The notes: generated from the letters alone by a model not told the origin. A stretch of 59,026 nt of DNA from an uncultured Treponema sp. (GCA_946410085.1 CAMJZA010000014.1:1-59026), one strand, 5' to 3'; shown: positions 33,579 to 44,994, numbered from the stretch's first letter. Made by a program: numbers and translations.

Positions 33579-35903
33579 ATGGCAACGCATTCTGACAGCG
33601 ACATCCGTTCGCTCATTAAAAGCATGACGCTGGAGGAAAAGTGCAGCCTCCTGTCCGGCGAAGACTTCTGGCACACAAAGGCAGTGGCACGGCTGGGCAT
33701 ACCGGCCGTCATGGTCAGCGACGGGCCGCACGGCCTGCGCAAGCAGGACACCGGCCGCGAAGGCGCCGGCATCAACGACAGCATCAAGGCGGTCTGCTTC
33801 CCGGCGGCCTGCGCAACGACAAGCTCCTTTGACAGGGACCTCCTGCAGCGGCTCGGAGAAACGCTCGGCGACGAGTGCCAGGCAGAAGACGTTTCCACGA
33901 TACTGGGACCGGCAATCAACATCAAGCGGTCACCCCTCTGCGGCCGGAATTTTGAATACATGAGCGAAGACCCCTACCTTGCCGGAGAGCTTGCCGCCGC
34001 CTACATCAACGGCGTGCAGTCAAGGGGCGTCGGCGTGTCGCTCAAGCATTTCGCGCTGAACAATCAGGAATACCGGCGGCTCACGTGCTCGTCCAACTGC
34101 GACGAACGGACGATGCGGGAAATCTACCTTGCAGCCTTTGAGCGGGCGGTCAAGAAATCCCAGCCCCGGACAATCATGCACAGCTACAACCTCATTAACG
34201 GAACCTACGCCGGAGAAAGCCGCTGGCTGCTCCGCCGGGTCCTGCGCAAGGAGTGGGGCTTCAGGGGCGTCGTGATGAGCGACTGGGGTGCGGTGAACAA
34301 CCGCGTTGCCGGAGTCATGGCAGGCGGTGACCTGGAAATGCCCGGAACGGGCGGCGTCAACGACAGGAAGGTCCTCAAGGCAGCACGCAGGAACAAGAAG
34401 CTGCTCAAGCGGATAGATGAATCCTGCTTCCGCATTCTGCGCTGGGTCTATGACTTCCTCGACAACCGGCAGGAAGGCAGCTTTGACTTTGAAAGGCACC
34501 ACGCCATTGCCCGGCAGATGGAAGAAGAGTCCATCGTCCTCCTGAAAAATGACGGCATGCTGCCCCTCGACACGAAGGAACAGTTCGCCCTGATCGGCGA
34601 GTTCGCCAGGAAGCCCCGCTTTCAGGGCGGCGGCTCCAGCCACATAAATGCGATCGAAGTAACGTCCGCATTCGACGCCTTCCAGAAAGCGGGAGCCTCA
34701 TTCGTCTACGAGCAGGGCTACCTGACGGAAGAAACGGAGGACGATGCGTCACGCTCGGAGGAACTGCTGGCCGCCGCCGTCGCCGCCGCAAAAAAATGCG
34801 GCAGGGCTGTCGTCTTTGCGGGCCTGCCGGACTCCTTTGAAAGCGAGGGCTATGACCGGACGCACCTGGACATGCCCCAAAACCAGAACAGACTGATTGC
34901 CGCGCTCGCCGACGCAGGCGTCAAGGTCACCGTCGTCATGCACAACGGTTCTCCCGTCGTCATGCCCTGGCGGGACAGGGTTTCTGCCATCGTCGAAGCC
35001 TACCTCGGCGGCGAAGCGGTCGGCGAGGCGGTCATGAACGTGCTGACCGGAAAGGTAAACCCGAGCGGCAAGCTGCCGGAAACCTTCCCCCTCCGCCTGG
35101 AGGACACGCCCTCCTACCTGAACTTCGCGAACGACAGGCACAGCTGCGAATACAGCGAGGGCATCTACGTGGGCTACCGCTGGTACGATGCGCGGAAAAT
35201 GGACGTGGAGTACCCCTTCGGATTCGGCCTGAGCTATACGACATTCGAATATGCAGACCTTGAGCTTGACAGCGACTGCCTGACGGACAGCGGGAAGAAA
35301 AGCAGGAAAGGCAAGGACCGCATTACCGCCAGCATTACCGTCACGAACACGGGAAAGGTCGCAGGCAAGGAAGTCGTGCAGCTCTATGTCTCCGACAGGA
35401 CAGGCTCCGTCCCCCGCCCGGAGCGGGAGCTGAAAGGCTTTCAGAAAGTCAGCCTCAAGCCCGGCGAAAGCGTGCGCATTTCCTTTACGCTGGGCAAACG
35501 GAGCTTCGCCTACTACGAAACGGCGATCGGCGACTGGTACGCCCCGTCCGGCAGCTATGAAATCCAGATAGGTTCTTCAAGCCGCGACATCCGCGCCTGC
35601 GCCCCCGTTACGTTCAGGACAAAGCGTTCCATCCCCCTCGACATAGGGCCGAACACGACGCTCGGCGACCTTATTGCCGACAAGCGGACCCGTAAGATAA
35701 TCAAGGCCTTCCTCAAGAAGGTCCTGCAGAAGCAGGAAGCCGGAGCAGCGGAAAAGGAAGCAATCAGCGACGAGATGATTGAGCAGACCTTTGACGCAAC
35801 GCCCCTGCGGGGCCTGTACATGATGGGAGCGCACGTGAAGAAGAAGCTCTACCGGCGCCTGATCGAAGACCTGCTGGAAACGGAAGAAAAAGCGGAACAG
35901 TAG
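33579..35903 (+). CDS. Glycoside hydrolase family 3 beta-glucosidase-type enzyme
   Basis: A 774-residue enzyme. The (alpha/beta)8 domain carries VSDGPHGLRKQ, the block GVSLKHFALNNQEYRR, and nucleophile Asp near residue 235 in GVVMSDWGAV. The second domain includes LLKNDGMLPLD and the acid/base region, followed by a fibronectin-III-like domain (GKEVVQLYVSD, then KPGESVRISFTL). A C-terminal helical stretch of about 90 residues (RTRKIIKAFLKKVLQ) is an extra tail. No signal peptide. It hydrolyses beta-glucosides or related oligomers. AAGGAGG lies upstream. Confidence 0.93.
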   Translation: MATHSDSDIRSLIKSMTLEEKCSLLSGEDFWHTKAVARLGIPAVMVSDGPHGLRKQDTGREGAGINDSIKAVCFPAACATTSSFDRDLLQRLGETLGDECQAEDVSTILGPAINIKRSPLCGRNFEYMSEDPYLAGELAAAYINGVQSRGVGVSLKHFALNNQEYRRLTCSSNCDERTMREIYLAAFERAVKKSQPRTIMHSYNLINGTYAGESRWLLRRVLRKEWGFRGVVMSDWGAVNNRVAGVMAGGDLEMPGTGGVNDRKVLKAARRNKKLLKRIDESCFRILRWVYDFLDNRQEGSFDFERHHAIARQMEEESIVLLKNDGMLPLDTKEQFALIGEFARKPRFQGGGSSHINAIEVTSAFDAFQKAGASFVYEQGYLTEETEDDASRSEELLAAAVAAAKKCGRAVVFAGLPDSFESEGYDRTHLDMPQNQNRLIAALADAGVKVTVVMHNGSPVVMPWRDRVSAIVEAYLGGEAVGEAVMNVLTGKVNPSGKLPETFPLRLEDTPSYLNFANDRHSCEYSEGIYVGYRWYDARKMDVEYPFGFGLSYTTFEYADLELDSDCLTDSGKKSRKGKDRITASITVTNTGKVAGKEVVQLYVSDRTGSVPRPERELKGFQKVSLKPGESVRISFTLGKRSFAYYETAIGDWYAPSGSYEIQIGSSSRDIRACAPVTFRTKRSIPLDIGPNTTLGDLIADKRTRKIIKAFLKKVLQKQEAGAAEKEAISDEMIEQTFDATPLRGLYMMGAHVKKKLYRRLIEDLLETEEKAEQ

Positions 35904-35993
35904 GCGGCAGCATTTAAAACCCGGCCGGGGAACGTTTAAAACCCAGCCGGGTACCGCCGGACGGGCCCCGTAGCAGCAAATCCCCGGGTGTGA

Positions 35994-36007
35994 TATAGTA
36001 GTGCACT
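35994..36007 (+). promoter_or_regulatory. -10 box directly before the EamA gene
   Basis: TATAGT (35994-35999) ends 8 bases before the ATG at 36008, with no ribosome-binding site; the -35 is poor. Upstream, TTTAAAACCC-N-GCCGGG occurs twice (about 35914-35953) as a short direct repeat. Confidence 0.45.
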
Positions 36008-36970
36008 ATGAATGCACACACACAGCAGGCATGGGGCTATCTTCTTGCCGCAGTCACCGTCTTTTTCTGGGGCATTACCTTTGTCTGCACGAAATACCTC
36101 CTGAACTCCTTTTCTTCGCTGGAAATCCTCTTCTTCCGCTTCCTCACCGCCTACCTGGGCCTGTGGATCATGCATCCCCGCAGGGAAAAAATCGCGCGGA
36201 GCGACAACCTGCTTTTTGCGCTTGCCGGCCTGACAGGCGTCGTCCTCTACCAGCTTTCGGAAAACATCGCCATCCATTTTACGAACGCCTCGAACGTCAG
36301 CGTCATCGTCAGCATCTGCCCCCTTTTTACGGCCGTCATCAACCAGCTGTTCCTCAAGGAACGGAGCCTTTCATTCTGCTTCCTGCTCGGGTTCCTGATT
36401 TCAATATCCGGGGTCGTCCTCGTCTGCTTTAACGGCAGTACGGAACTCGCATTCAATCCGAAGGGGGACCTGCTCGCCCTGTTTGCAGGAATCTGCTGGG
36501 GATTCTATTCCCTCTGCATCTCCCTCATAAACAGGCGGAAATACAATTCCCTCTGTGCAACGCGCAGGATATTCTTCTTTGCCGTCCTGATCATGATTCC
36601 GCTGACCCTGTTCGGCTGGCATCTGAATGCACGCGGCAGTACCGGCATCAATGCCGGTGGCAGTGAAGCCGGAAGTTTCATCAGCTCGCTGGCGTTCAGC
36701 TTTGACCGGACGCTCAACGCAGCGCGCTTTGCAAATCCGCTGAACTGCCTGAACCTCCTGTTCCTGGGCCTCATTGCCAGCGGATTCTGCTTTGCCGCAT
36801 GGAGCAAGGCATGCGAAAAGGTGGGAACCGTGAAGGTAAGCTGCGGCCTCTACCTCATTCCCGTCGTCACCGTCATCTTTGCATTCTGTACACTCGGTGA
36901 ACGGATGACCGCAGCCGGGGCCATCGGGGCACTCATAACCATCGCAGGACTCTTCATCAGCGAGCACTAG
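36008..36970 (+). CDS. EamA-family (DMT) transporter
   Basis: A 320-residue drug/metabolite transporter with two EamA repeats and about ten spans. The first repeat opens AWGYLLAAVTVFFWGITFVC and the second LALFAGICWGFYSLC near residue 160. An insertion with a Gly/Ser-rich loop (ARGSTGINAGGSEAG) lies between spans in the second half. Likely a metabolite exporter of unknown substrate. Confidence 0.92.
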   Translation: MNAHTQQAWGYLLAAVTVFFWGITFVCTKYLLNSFSSLEILFFRFLTAYLGLWIMHPRREKIARSDNLLFALAGLTGVVLYQLSENIAIHFTNASNVSVIVSICPLFTAVINQLFLKERSLSFCFLLGFLISISGVVLVCFNGSTELAFNPKGDLLALFAGICWGFYSLCISLINRRKYNSLCATRRIFFFAVLIMIPLTLFGWHLNARGSTGINAGGSEAGSFISSLAFSFDRTLNAARFANPLNCLNLLFLGLIASGFCFAAWSKACEKVGTVKVSCGLYLIPVVTVIFAFCTLGERMTAAGAIGALITIAGLFISEH

Positions 36971-36979
36971 GGCGTACCG

Positions 36980-37342
36980 TCACAGCGCTTCCATCGTCTC
37001 AAGTTCCGCCCGCATCTGCGCAAAGTCGTCGTGCGTTATGCCGTGGCGGGGCAGATCAACATGCCCGTCCGTAAACGCAACGCCTTCCGCCGCAAGCTTT
37101 GCGCGCTGGGCATCGGGACCTCCGAACGCAAAACTGCCGGAACAGAAGCCCCGCGCATTCACGACGCGGTGGCAGGGCGTCCTGTCATTGCTCGGATTTT
37201 TATGGAGCGCATTCCCCACGGCACGGCGCAGATTGCAGTTCCCGAGGAGCGCCGCAATCTGGGAATACGAGGCGACCTTCCCCCGGGGAATAAGCCTGAC
37301 GGCAGCATAGACTCTTTGTGCAAGTGACGGTTCCTGTTTCAT
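36980..37342 (-). CDS. MGMT-type alkyltransferase domain protein
   Basis: A 120-residue protein holding only the DNA-binding/active-site domain of O6-alkylguanine-DNA alkyltransferases. RVYAAVRLIPRGKVASYSQIA and RAVGNALHKNPSN are the helix-turn-helix region, and RTPCHRVVNARG contains the acceptor Cys. Because PCHR is kept (alkyltransferase-like proteins usually have PWHR), it could be an active short repair protein. A TATAAT box lies 17 bases before the ATG. Confidence 0.88.
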   Translation of the reverse strand: MKQEPSLAQRVYAAVRLIPRGKVASYSQIAALLGNCNLRRAVGNALHKNPSNDRTPCHRVVNARGFCSGSFAFGGPDAQRAKLAAEGVAFTDGHVDLPRHGITHDDFAQMRAELETMEAL

Positions 37343-37570
37343 AGGCGCAGATGCCTCTCATTATAGCACGGCGGGGCGTCATGCGGAAGGCATCCCGTGC
37401 CGTGGACATTTTGCAGAATTCCCGCCCGCAGCGTATAATCTGCATGGGTGGCGCTGGACCTCCTATTCCCGGGCCTCATTTTCCGCCGTACAGACAAGCA
37501 GGACGGAACTGCCCGCCGGATTGCGGACCGGCTCTGATGTCCCTGTCATTCCCCGATAGGGCGGTAAATC

Positions 37571-37843
37571 CTAGAACCTCCCTTCCAGCACGGCTTTCCG
37601 CAGGCAGTTGTTCATCCTCGTCTGGTAGCCTTTACCCGTCGCTTTCATCATTGCGAGGATATCTGCATCAATTTTTAACGAAACCAGAACCTTCTTCGGC
37701 GTTATATCGAAGTATTCCTTGTGGTACGGAACAAATTCCCGCAGTTCTTCCCCGGTGAATTTCGGAGAATCCTCATCATACACAATCGGAACCTTCTCTA
37801 TCTCCGCAATCCTCTCAGCCGTTAATTTGTCTGATGTAATCAT
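37571..37843 (-). CDS. brnA: BrnA-family antitoxin
   Basis: A 90-residue antitoxin. The C-terminal half is a ribbon-helix-helix domain (VLVSLKIDADILAMMKATGKGYQTRMNNCLRKAV) as in BrnA. The N-terminal acidic part (PIVYDEDSPKFTGEELREF) contacts the toxin. Its start overlaps the end of brnT by 29 bases, the toxin-first order usual for BrnT/BrnA. It likely represses the promoter at 38147-38175. Confidence 0.88.
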   Translation of the reverse strand: MITSDKLTAERIAEIEKVPIVYDEDSPKFTGEELREFVPYHKEYFDITPKKVLVSLKIDADILAMMKATGKGYQTRMNNCLRKAVLEGRF

Positions 37844-38129
37844 AGTAGACCTCCCTCAAATCCTTATCTGCTCTCTGAGCCGAAATAATCCTTGTTCTGT
37901 TCCGTTCCGTAAATGTTGTAACAAGAATCAGCAATCCGTTTATACATCCGATGCCGTTCCATCGGTCTTCGCTGACAGAATGAACTTTATCATAGCGGAC
38001 AAGGAAATAGGGGTCATCGAACACGTCCGTTATTTCCTCAAAACCGACCCCGTGCTTTATCCTGTTGATTTCGTTCTTTTCCTCATCCCATTCAAAGCGT
38101 CCGTCTTCGCTTATGACCGTTTTTCCCAT
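37815..38129 (-). CDS. brnT: BrnT-family RNase toxin
   Basis: A 104-residue toxin of the RelE-like fold. FEWDEEKNEINRIKHGVGFEE is the family's N-terminal signature (W/DxxKNxxNxxKHGVxF), VFDDPYFL follows, and RTRIISAQRADKDLREVY is the C-terminal block with the conserved Arg and S/R-A-R pattern. It blocks translation by RNA cleavage in studied members. AAGGGACGGG precedes the ATG. Confidence 0.9.
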   Translation of the reverse strand: MGKTVISEDGRFEWDEEKNEINRIKHGVGFEEITDVFDDPYFLVRYDKVHSVSEDRWNGIGCINGLLILVTTFTERNRTRIISAQRADKDLREVYYDYIRQING

Positions 38130-38146
38130 ACCCGTCCCTTACAGAA

Positions 38147-38175
38147 AGTATATATGCAAAAGGATATACTGTCAA
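38147..38175 (-). promoter_or_regulatory. brnT-brnA promoter with embedded palindrome
   Basis: On the minus strand TTGACA (38170-38175), 17-bp spacer, TATACT (38147-38152). A perfect inverted repeat AGTATAT (38147-38153) and ATATACT (38164-38170) spans the -10 and spacer, as expected for an autorepressor site bound by the ribbon-helix-helix antitoxin. Confidence 0.65.
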
Positions 38176-38320
38176 ATATTTATTCGTACCGCAAGCTCTT
38201 GGCAGGACGAGGCGTACCTCCGGGCCAGGGGGATGCTACAGACAGGCCTTCATGCAGGAGACCATTTGCCCGCCGGGACGGGCTATGATAGGGACAACTT
38301 TGACGAACGGAGGAAAGAAG

Positions 38321-39229
38321 ATGAGACTCGAAAGGAAATGGACCCGGTTTATGACAGCCGCAGCAGCAGCTGTGCTCCTGTTTGCTTCGTGCAGTTCACA
38401 TGGAGGCGGCGGAAGCAGCCCCTCGGCCGGGTCAGAAACAACAACCGCAAGCTACACGAGCTACGACAGCGCAGGCGGCTACCTGAACGTCGAAGGCGGC
38501 CATTACCAGACCTGTACGCTTACCGGAAACTCGACGGGAGGAACAATAACCCTTTCCAACGGTACTCAGGCAAACCTGACAGGAACCTACGGAACACCGG
38601 GGAGCAGCTCGGGAAGAGCAGGCAATACGGTGTCACTGGCAGCGTCGGACAGTATGGAAATCAAGATAGAAGGCTGCTGGACAATAACGTTTAACGGAGT
38701 AACGACAAGCGGCACGTATTCACTGTTTGCAACGGCAGGTTTCATCTCCATACGGCATACCGCCAGCAACGGGTCAACGATAATTGTAACAGCAGGAGCC
38801 GCAACCGACAGTACCCAAGCCCCCGCAGGAGAAGGAGTCAGCATTGCCCCCGGCAGTGCTTCCGATCCCTTCGCCGGAACAGAATGGGGCCCGATAAGCG
38901 GCACTGTGTTTTGGTATTTTGAAAATGGAGCAGCCTACAATGGACCAAAAGGCAATCCTAATACTACCTATTTCGGTCCCTACACGGTCAGCCAGACCAG
39001 CGAAGGATACAAAATCTGCTTTAACTTTGCAGAAGCAGCCTTCGATTATTCTTCTGACTATCAGGGATGGGCAGTCACCTCCTATACCATTACAATCCAA
39101 AGTGCCGGTGCAACCGAAGGTTCATATTACTCAGAATCGTATGGTACTGAAACCGTGAATGGGAAAACGCATGTAATACAAAGCAAATTTCCGAATTTTA
39201 CCGGCATGGCATATAAGCAAACGCCCTGA
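38321..39229 (+). CDS. Lipoprotein of unknown function
   Basis: A 302-residue lipoprotein: basic start MRLERKWTRFM, hydrophobic core and lipobox LLFASC near residue 22, then a Gly/Ser linker. The rest is Gly/Ser/Thr-rich and beta-prone. Two segments, one around GGHYQTCTLTGNSTGGTITL and another around GTEWGPISGTVFWYFENGAA, look like lipocalin- or calycin-type strands, but no family is certain. ACGGAGG lies upstream of this ATG, which is why it is preferred to earlier in-frame ones. Confidence 0.7.
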   Translation: MRLERKWTRFMTAAAAAVLLFASCSSHGGGGSSPSAGSETTTASYTSYDSAGGYLNVEGGHYQTCTLTGNSTGGTITLSNGTQANLTGTYGTPGSSSGRAGNTVSLAASDSMEIKIEGCWTITFNGVTTSGTYSLFATAGFISIRHTASNGSTIIVTAGAATDSTQAPAGEGVSIAPGSASDPFAGTEWGPISGTVFWYFENGAAYNGPKGNPNTTYFGPYTVSQTSEGYKICFNFAEAAFDYSSDYQGWAVTSYTITIQSAGATEGSYYSESYGTETVNGKTHVIQSKFPNFTGMAYKQTP

Positions 39230-39311
39230 AAAACAGTATCCGGTGAGCCGGGCCGAACGCCCCGCCCACCGGACTGACAGAATATAACAGAGTAAATTAT
39301 GGAGGAAGAAA

Positions 39312-39602
39312 ATGGGAAGTCATCCTTTTTCATTTGAAGGCGGAGATGAACTGAGTACAATGGGAGCAACTTGGTTTGTCTCGTATTGCTATTATAATCA
39401 CATTGATGAAACTCACAGAAACTGGGAAAGAGTTTCAACAGTCTCATCAAGGAGCAGTGTATATTCGCGTACTGGACATTACCACACATTTTGGTTGACC
39501 GAAATATTAAAGATGGATGATGCCAGATTAAACACGAACACTCTGGGACTTAATGCGTCAGAAACAAAACGCATGGCGAGCAAATTATTGGACACAATAT
39601 AA
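39312..39602 (+). CDS. Small hypothetical protein
   Basis: A 96-residue protein with an aromatic- and His-rich N-terminal half (TWFVSYCYYNHIDETHRNWE, then TGHYHTFWLTEILKM) and no recognised family. GGAGGAAGAAA precedes the ATG. It is AT-rich relative to the region. No signal peptide. Confidence 0.6.
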   Translation: MGSHPFSFEGGDELSTMGATWFVSYCYYNHIDETHRNWERVSTVSSRSSVYSRTGHYHTFWLTEILKMDDARLNTNTLGLNASETKRMASKLLDTI

Positions 39603-39849
39603 TCCTATACTATAAAAAGAAATGTATTTCCCCCGACGCAAGTGTCGAGGTATTGGACTCGTCTAGCGAATAAACGGTGAAGCTTACGCCGGTTCTTTGT
39701 CCCCACACACAGGCGGAGCCTCTTTTCACCCCGTTCTCAGGCATCAGACCGGGAGCTTCCTATTCTCCCGGCGGTTCCCTGCCATCCGCTCAAAAGCCCC
39801 AAGGACGCTGACAAAATCCCGGAACTGTGGCAGAAGCTGCATGGCGCCC

Positions 39850-39983
39850 GCAATACGACCTGTATAGCAGTAACAATACATCCTGCACATTGCTGTATGC
39901 GGGACTGCACACAGCTGCAATACGACCTGTACAGCAGTAACAATACATCCTGCACATTGCCGTATGCGGGACTGCACACAGCT
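39850..39983. repeat. 67-bp tandem repeat, two copies plus a fragment
   Basis: A unit beginning GCAATACGACCTGTA and ending ACTGCACACAGCT occurs at 39850-39916 and 39917-39983 with two or three differences, followed by a partial third unit. It lies in the gene-free stretch 39603-40239, which otherwise shows only the hairpin at 40068. Confidence 0.75.
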
Positions 39984-40067
39984 GTAATACACCGTGTATG
40001 CTGACAGCATTACCCGCGCCAAAATGGATTGTGCGGTAAAGGCTTATTATGACGGTCAAAACTACAG

Positions 40068-40103
40068 AGCCAGTTGCAAAAGTCGGTTACTTTTGCACTG
40101 GCT
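40068..40103. repeat. REP-like hairpin, relative of that at 22891
   Basis: AGCCAGTTGCAAAAGT (40068-40083), loop CGGTT, ACTTTTGCACTGGCT (40089-40103): the same palindrome as at 22892-22928 with one extra T in the left arm. Confidence 0.65.
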
Positions 40104-40239
40104 TGCAAGAATCTCAGCGGGTAATCATAGCATTTCTTGATGAGTTCGAACCGCCGAAACGGAAAGATAAGCAAGTCAGATGCTGAGTATTCTTATCAGG
40201 ACGGGCGCACCGGCCGACAATGCTGTTTCTGGTGAAGGG

Positions 40240-40313
40240 TTGCTCGATACTGGACTCGGACCAGTGACTTCTACCGTGTGAAGGTAGCACTCTACCACTG
40301 AGTTAATCGAGCA
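40240..40313 (-). tRNA. tRNA-Val (CAC)
   Basis: Read on the minus strand, acceptor TGCTCGA pairs perfectly with TCGAGCA, the D-arm is CTCAGTGGTAGAG, the anticodon stem is CTACC/GGTAG around loop TTCACAC giving anticodon CAC (Val), and the T-arm is ACTGG-TCCGAGT-CCAGT. The T-loop has C where U55 is nearly universal. A73 follows the acceptor; CCA is not encoded. All stems pair, so it is likely functional but unusual. Confidence 0.8.
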
Positions 40314-40412
40314 GAAAGAATGTATATATTATAGATGAATCCGCCCTTCCTGTCAACCCGGGGCAACGCCCGGCAGTGGACAGCCGCCCCTCTGCACGGC
40401 CCTTTCACGCCC

Positions 40413-41752
<1,340 letters not shown>

Positions 41753-41845
41753 CAGGCTAAAAGGGCGCATCTCCACGGGAACGCATGCAGCGGCCGCTTC
41801 TGCCGGTCACATTTTCCTAGATATGACAAAAAACTCCTAATAACC

Positions 41846-41887
41846 GTGGAAAAAGCCTTTGACTTTTTCCACTTATCCCCTTACTAT
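41846..41887 (+). promoter_or_regulatory. Hairpin and promoter before the second mglB
   Basis: GTGGAAAAAG (41846-41855) pairs with CTTTTTCCAC (41863-41872). Overlapping its right arm is TTGACT (41859-41864), with a 17-bp spacer and TACTAT (41882-41887). The palindrome over the -35 could be an operator, or a terminator of the first mglB; both are possible. Confidence 0.5.
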
Positions 41888-41921
41888 TAATATATTATAT
41901 ACGGAAGCCCTTTCTGCATGA

Positions 41922-43181
<1,260 letters not shown>

Positions 43182-43204
43182 GCTTCTTTATAATGAGGGA
43201 TAAT

Positions 43205-43240
43205 GAGGGCAGCCCTTTCCTGCGGGGAAGGACTGCCCTC
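43205..43240 (+). promoter_or_regulatory. Intercistronic hairpin between mglB and mglA
   Basis: GAGGGCAG (43205-43212) with CTGCCCTC (43233-43240) and an inner CCTTTCC/GGAAGG give a long GC-rich stem with no T-run. Likely an mRNA-stabilising or partial-termination structure; 125 bases follow before mglA. Confidence 0.6.
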
Positions 43241-43365
43241 GGCTCTCGCAGGGAAATGCAGAAAGCACTCCCGGCAGCAGGCCGTACCCAGTCTTTTTCC
43301 GGCAGGCAGGTCCCGTTGGCCCGGACTGCCGGATTCTTCTCACGAACCGGAACACAAGGAAACCA

Positions 43366-44859
43366 ATGAGTGATACAGTACTAGAAATCAAGGGGCTTTC
43401 CAAATCGTTCGCCAAAAACAAGGTCCTGAACGGCATCGGGCTGACCGTAAAGAAAGGTTCCGTCATGGGACTGATGGGCGAAAACGGCGCAGGCAAGTCC
43501 ACGATGATGAAATGCCTCTTCGGCATCTATGCCAAGGATGAGGGGCAGATTTTTCTTGACGGCAGCCCCGTCGACTTCACGAGCCCCAAGGATGCCCTGG
43601 AAAACGGGGTTGCGATGGTTCACCAGGAGCTGAACCAGTGCCTGGACAGGTCCGTCACCGACAACCTCTTCCTGGGCCGCTACCCGACGCGCTTCGGCGT
43701 CATCGATGAACAGAAGATGTTCAAGGAAAGCAGCCGTCTCTTTAAATCCCTGAACATGAGCGTGAACCCGAACACGATCATGCGCACGATGTCCGTTTCC
43801 CAGCGGCAGATGGTCGAGATTGCAAAGGCAGTCTCCTACAATGCGAAAATCATCGTGCTCGACGAGCCGACCTCTTCGCTCACCGAACCGGAGGTCAACA
43901 AGCTTTTTTCCATCGTCCGCGACCTGAAGGCAAAAGGCGTCTCCTTCGTCTACATCTCCCACAAGATGGACGAAGTATTCCAGATCTGCGACGAGGTCTC
44001 GGTCCTGCGGGACGGCAACATGGTCTATACATCCCCGACCAAAGACACGAGCATGGACCAGCTGATTGCCGCAATGGTCGGCCGCTCGCTCGACAAGCGC
44101 TTCCCCGATGTGGACAACACGCCCGGCGAGCCCTACCTTGAAGTCCGCAACCTGTCGACCAAGTACGAGCCCCACCTGGAAAACATCTCGTTCACCGTAC
44201 GGAAGGGTGAAATCTTCGGCCTCTACGGGCTTGTCGGTGCAGGACGCAGCGAACTGCTGGAGTCCATCTTCGGCGTCCGCACGATGGCGACCGGCGAAAT
44301 CTTTTTGGGCGGCAAAAAGCTCGTCTTCAAGGACAGCAGCGACGCAATGGACTACAACTTCGCCCTCGTTACCGAGGAACGCAAGTTCAACGGCATGTTC
44401 GGCAAGGCAACGATCGAATTCAACACGACGATCACCAACCTGCCCCAGTACAAGAGCGCGGGAATGCTCTCGAACCGCAAGATGCAGGAAGCCGCCAACC
44501 GGGAAATCAAGCGGATGCATACCAAGTGCATGTCGGCCGACGAGCTGATTACCGCCCTGTCCGGCGGAAACCAGCAGAAGGTCATCATCGGCAAGTGGAT
44601 GGAACGGGAACCTGACGTGTTCCTGCTCGACGAGCCGACCCGCGGTATTGACGTCGGTGCGAAGTACGAGATTTACCAGCTGATTATCCAGATGGCAAAG
44701 GACGGCAAGACGGTCATCGTCGTTTCCAGCGAGATGCCGGAAATCCTCGGCATTACGAACAGGATTGCCGTCATGTCCAATCACCGGCTGGCCGGAATCG
44801 TCAACACGAAAGAGACGAATCAGGAGGAGCTGCTGCGCCTCTCTGACAAATATTTGTGA
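43366..44859 (+). CDS. mglA: Mgl sugar ABC transporter, ATP-binding protein
   Basis: A 497-residue protein with two fused ABC domains. N half: Walker A GENGAGKSTMMK (about 38-49), signature MSVSQRQMVEIAK, Walker B IIVLDEPTSSL. C half: GLVGAGRSELLE in place of a canonical Walker A, signature LSGGNQQKVIIGKW, Walker B VFLLDEPTRGID. The degenerate second Walker A is usual in MglA/RbsA proteins. It powers hexose import through MglC. AAGGAAACC precedes the ATG. Confidence 0.96.
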   Translation: MSDTVLEIKGLSKSFAKNKVLNGIGLTVKKGSVMGLMGENGAGKSTMMKCLFGIYAKDEGQIFLDGSPVDFTSPKDALENGVAMVHQELNQCLDRSVTDNLFLGRYPTRFGVIDEQKMFKESSRLFKSLNMSVNPNTIMRTMSVSQRQMVEIAKAVSYNAKIIVLDEPTSSLTEPEVNKLFSIVRDLKAKGVSFVYISHKMDEVFQICDEVSVLRDGNMVYTSPTKDTSMDQLIAAMVGRSLDKRFPDVDNTPGEPYLEVRNLSTKYEPHLENISFTVRKGEIFGLYGLVGAGRSELLESIFGVRTMATGEIFLGGKKLVFKDSSDAMDYNFALVTEERKFNGMFGKATIEFNTTITNLPQYKSAGMLSNRKMQEAANREIKRMHTKCMSADELITALSGGNQQKVIIGKWMEREPDVFLLDEPTRGIDVGAKYEIYQLIIQMAKDGKTVIVVSSEMPEILGITNRIAVMSNHRLAGIVNTKETNQEELLRLSDKYL

Positions 44860-44919
44860 TAAACGGAAAATGCTGTAAAGATTCCAGAAGAATCCTGCAG
44901 CACTGACAAAGATATTATG

Positions 44920-44980
44920 CGAGGGCCGCAGCGGCACGAAGTGCAGATGAGGCCCTCGTAGGCCGGTACTTGTACCGGCC
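44920..44980. repeat. REP-like palindrome pair between mglA and mglC
   Basis: CGAGGGCC (44920-44927) to GGCCCTCG (44951-44958) with inner GCAC-GAA-GTGC; its reverse complement closely matches 22930-22967. A second perfect stem GGCCGGTAC-TT-GTACCGGCC follows at 44961-44980, and the mglC ribosome-binding site AGGAGA begins right after it. Confidence 0.7.
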
Positions 44981-44994
44981 AGGAGATACAAAAT

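Noticed and set aside
39850..39983. CRISPR array or ToxI array at the 67-bp repeat
   Set aside because: Units are contiguous with no spacers, and no cas or ToxN-like gene is adjacent.
40110..40200. Possible protein remnant (frame reading VIIAFLDEFEPPKRKDK)
   Set aside because: Too short, no start or ribosome-binding site, and no family recognised.
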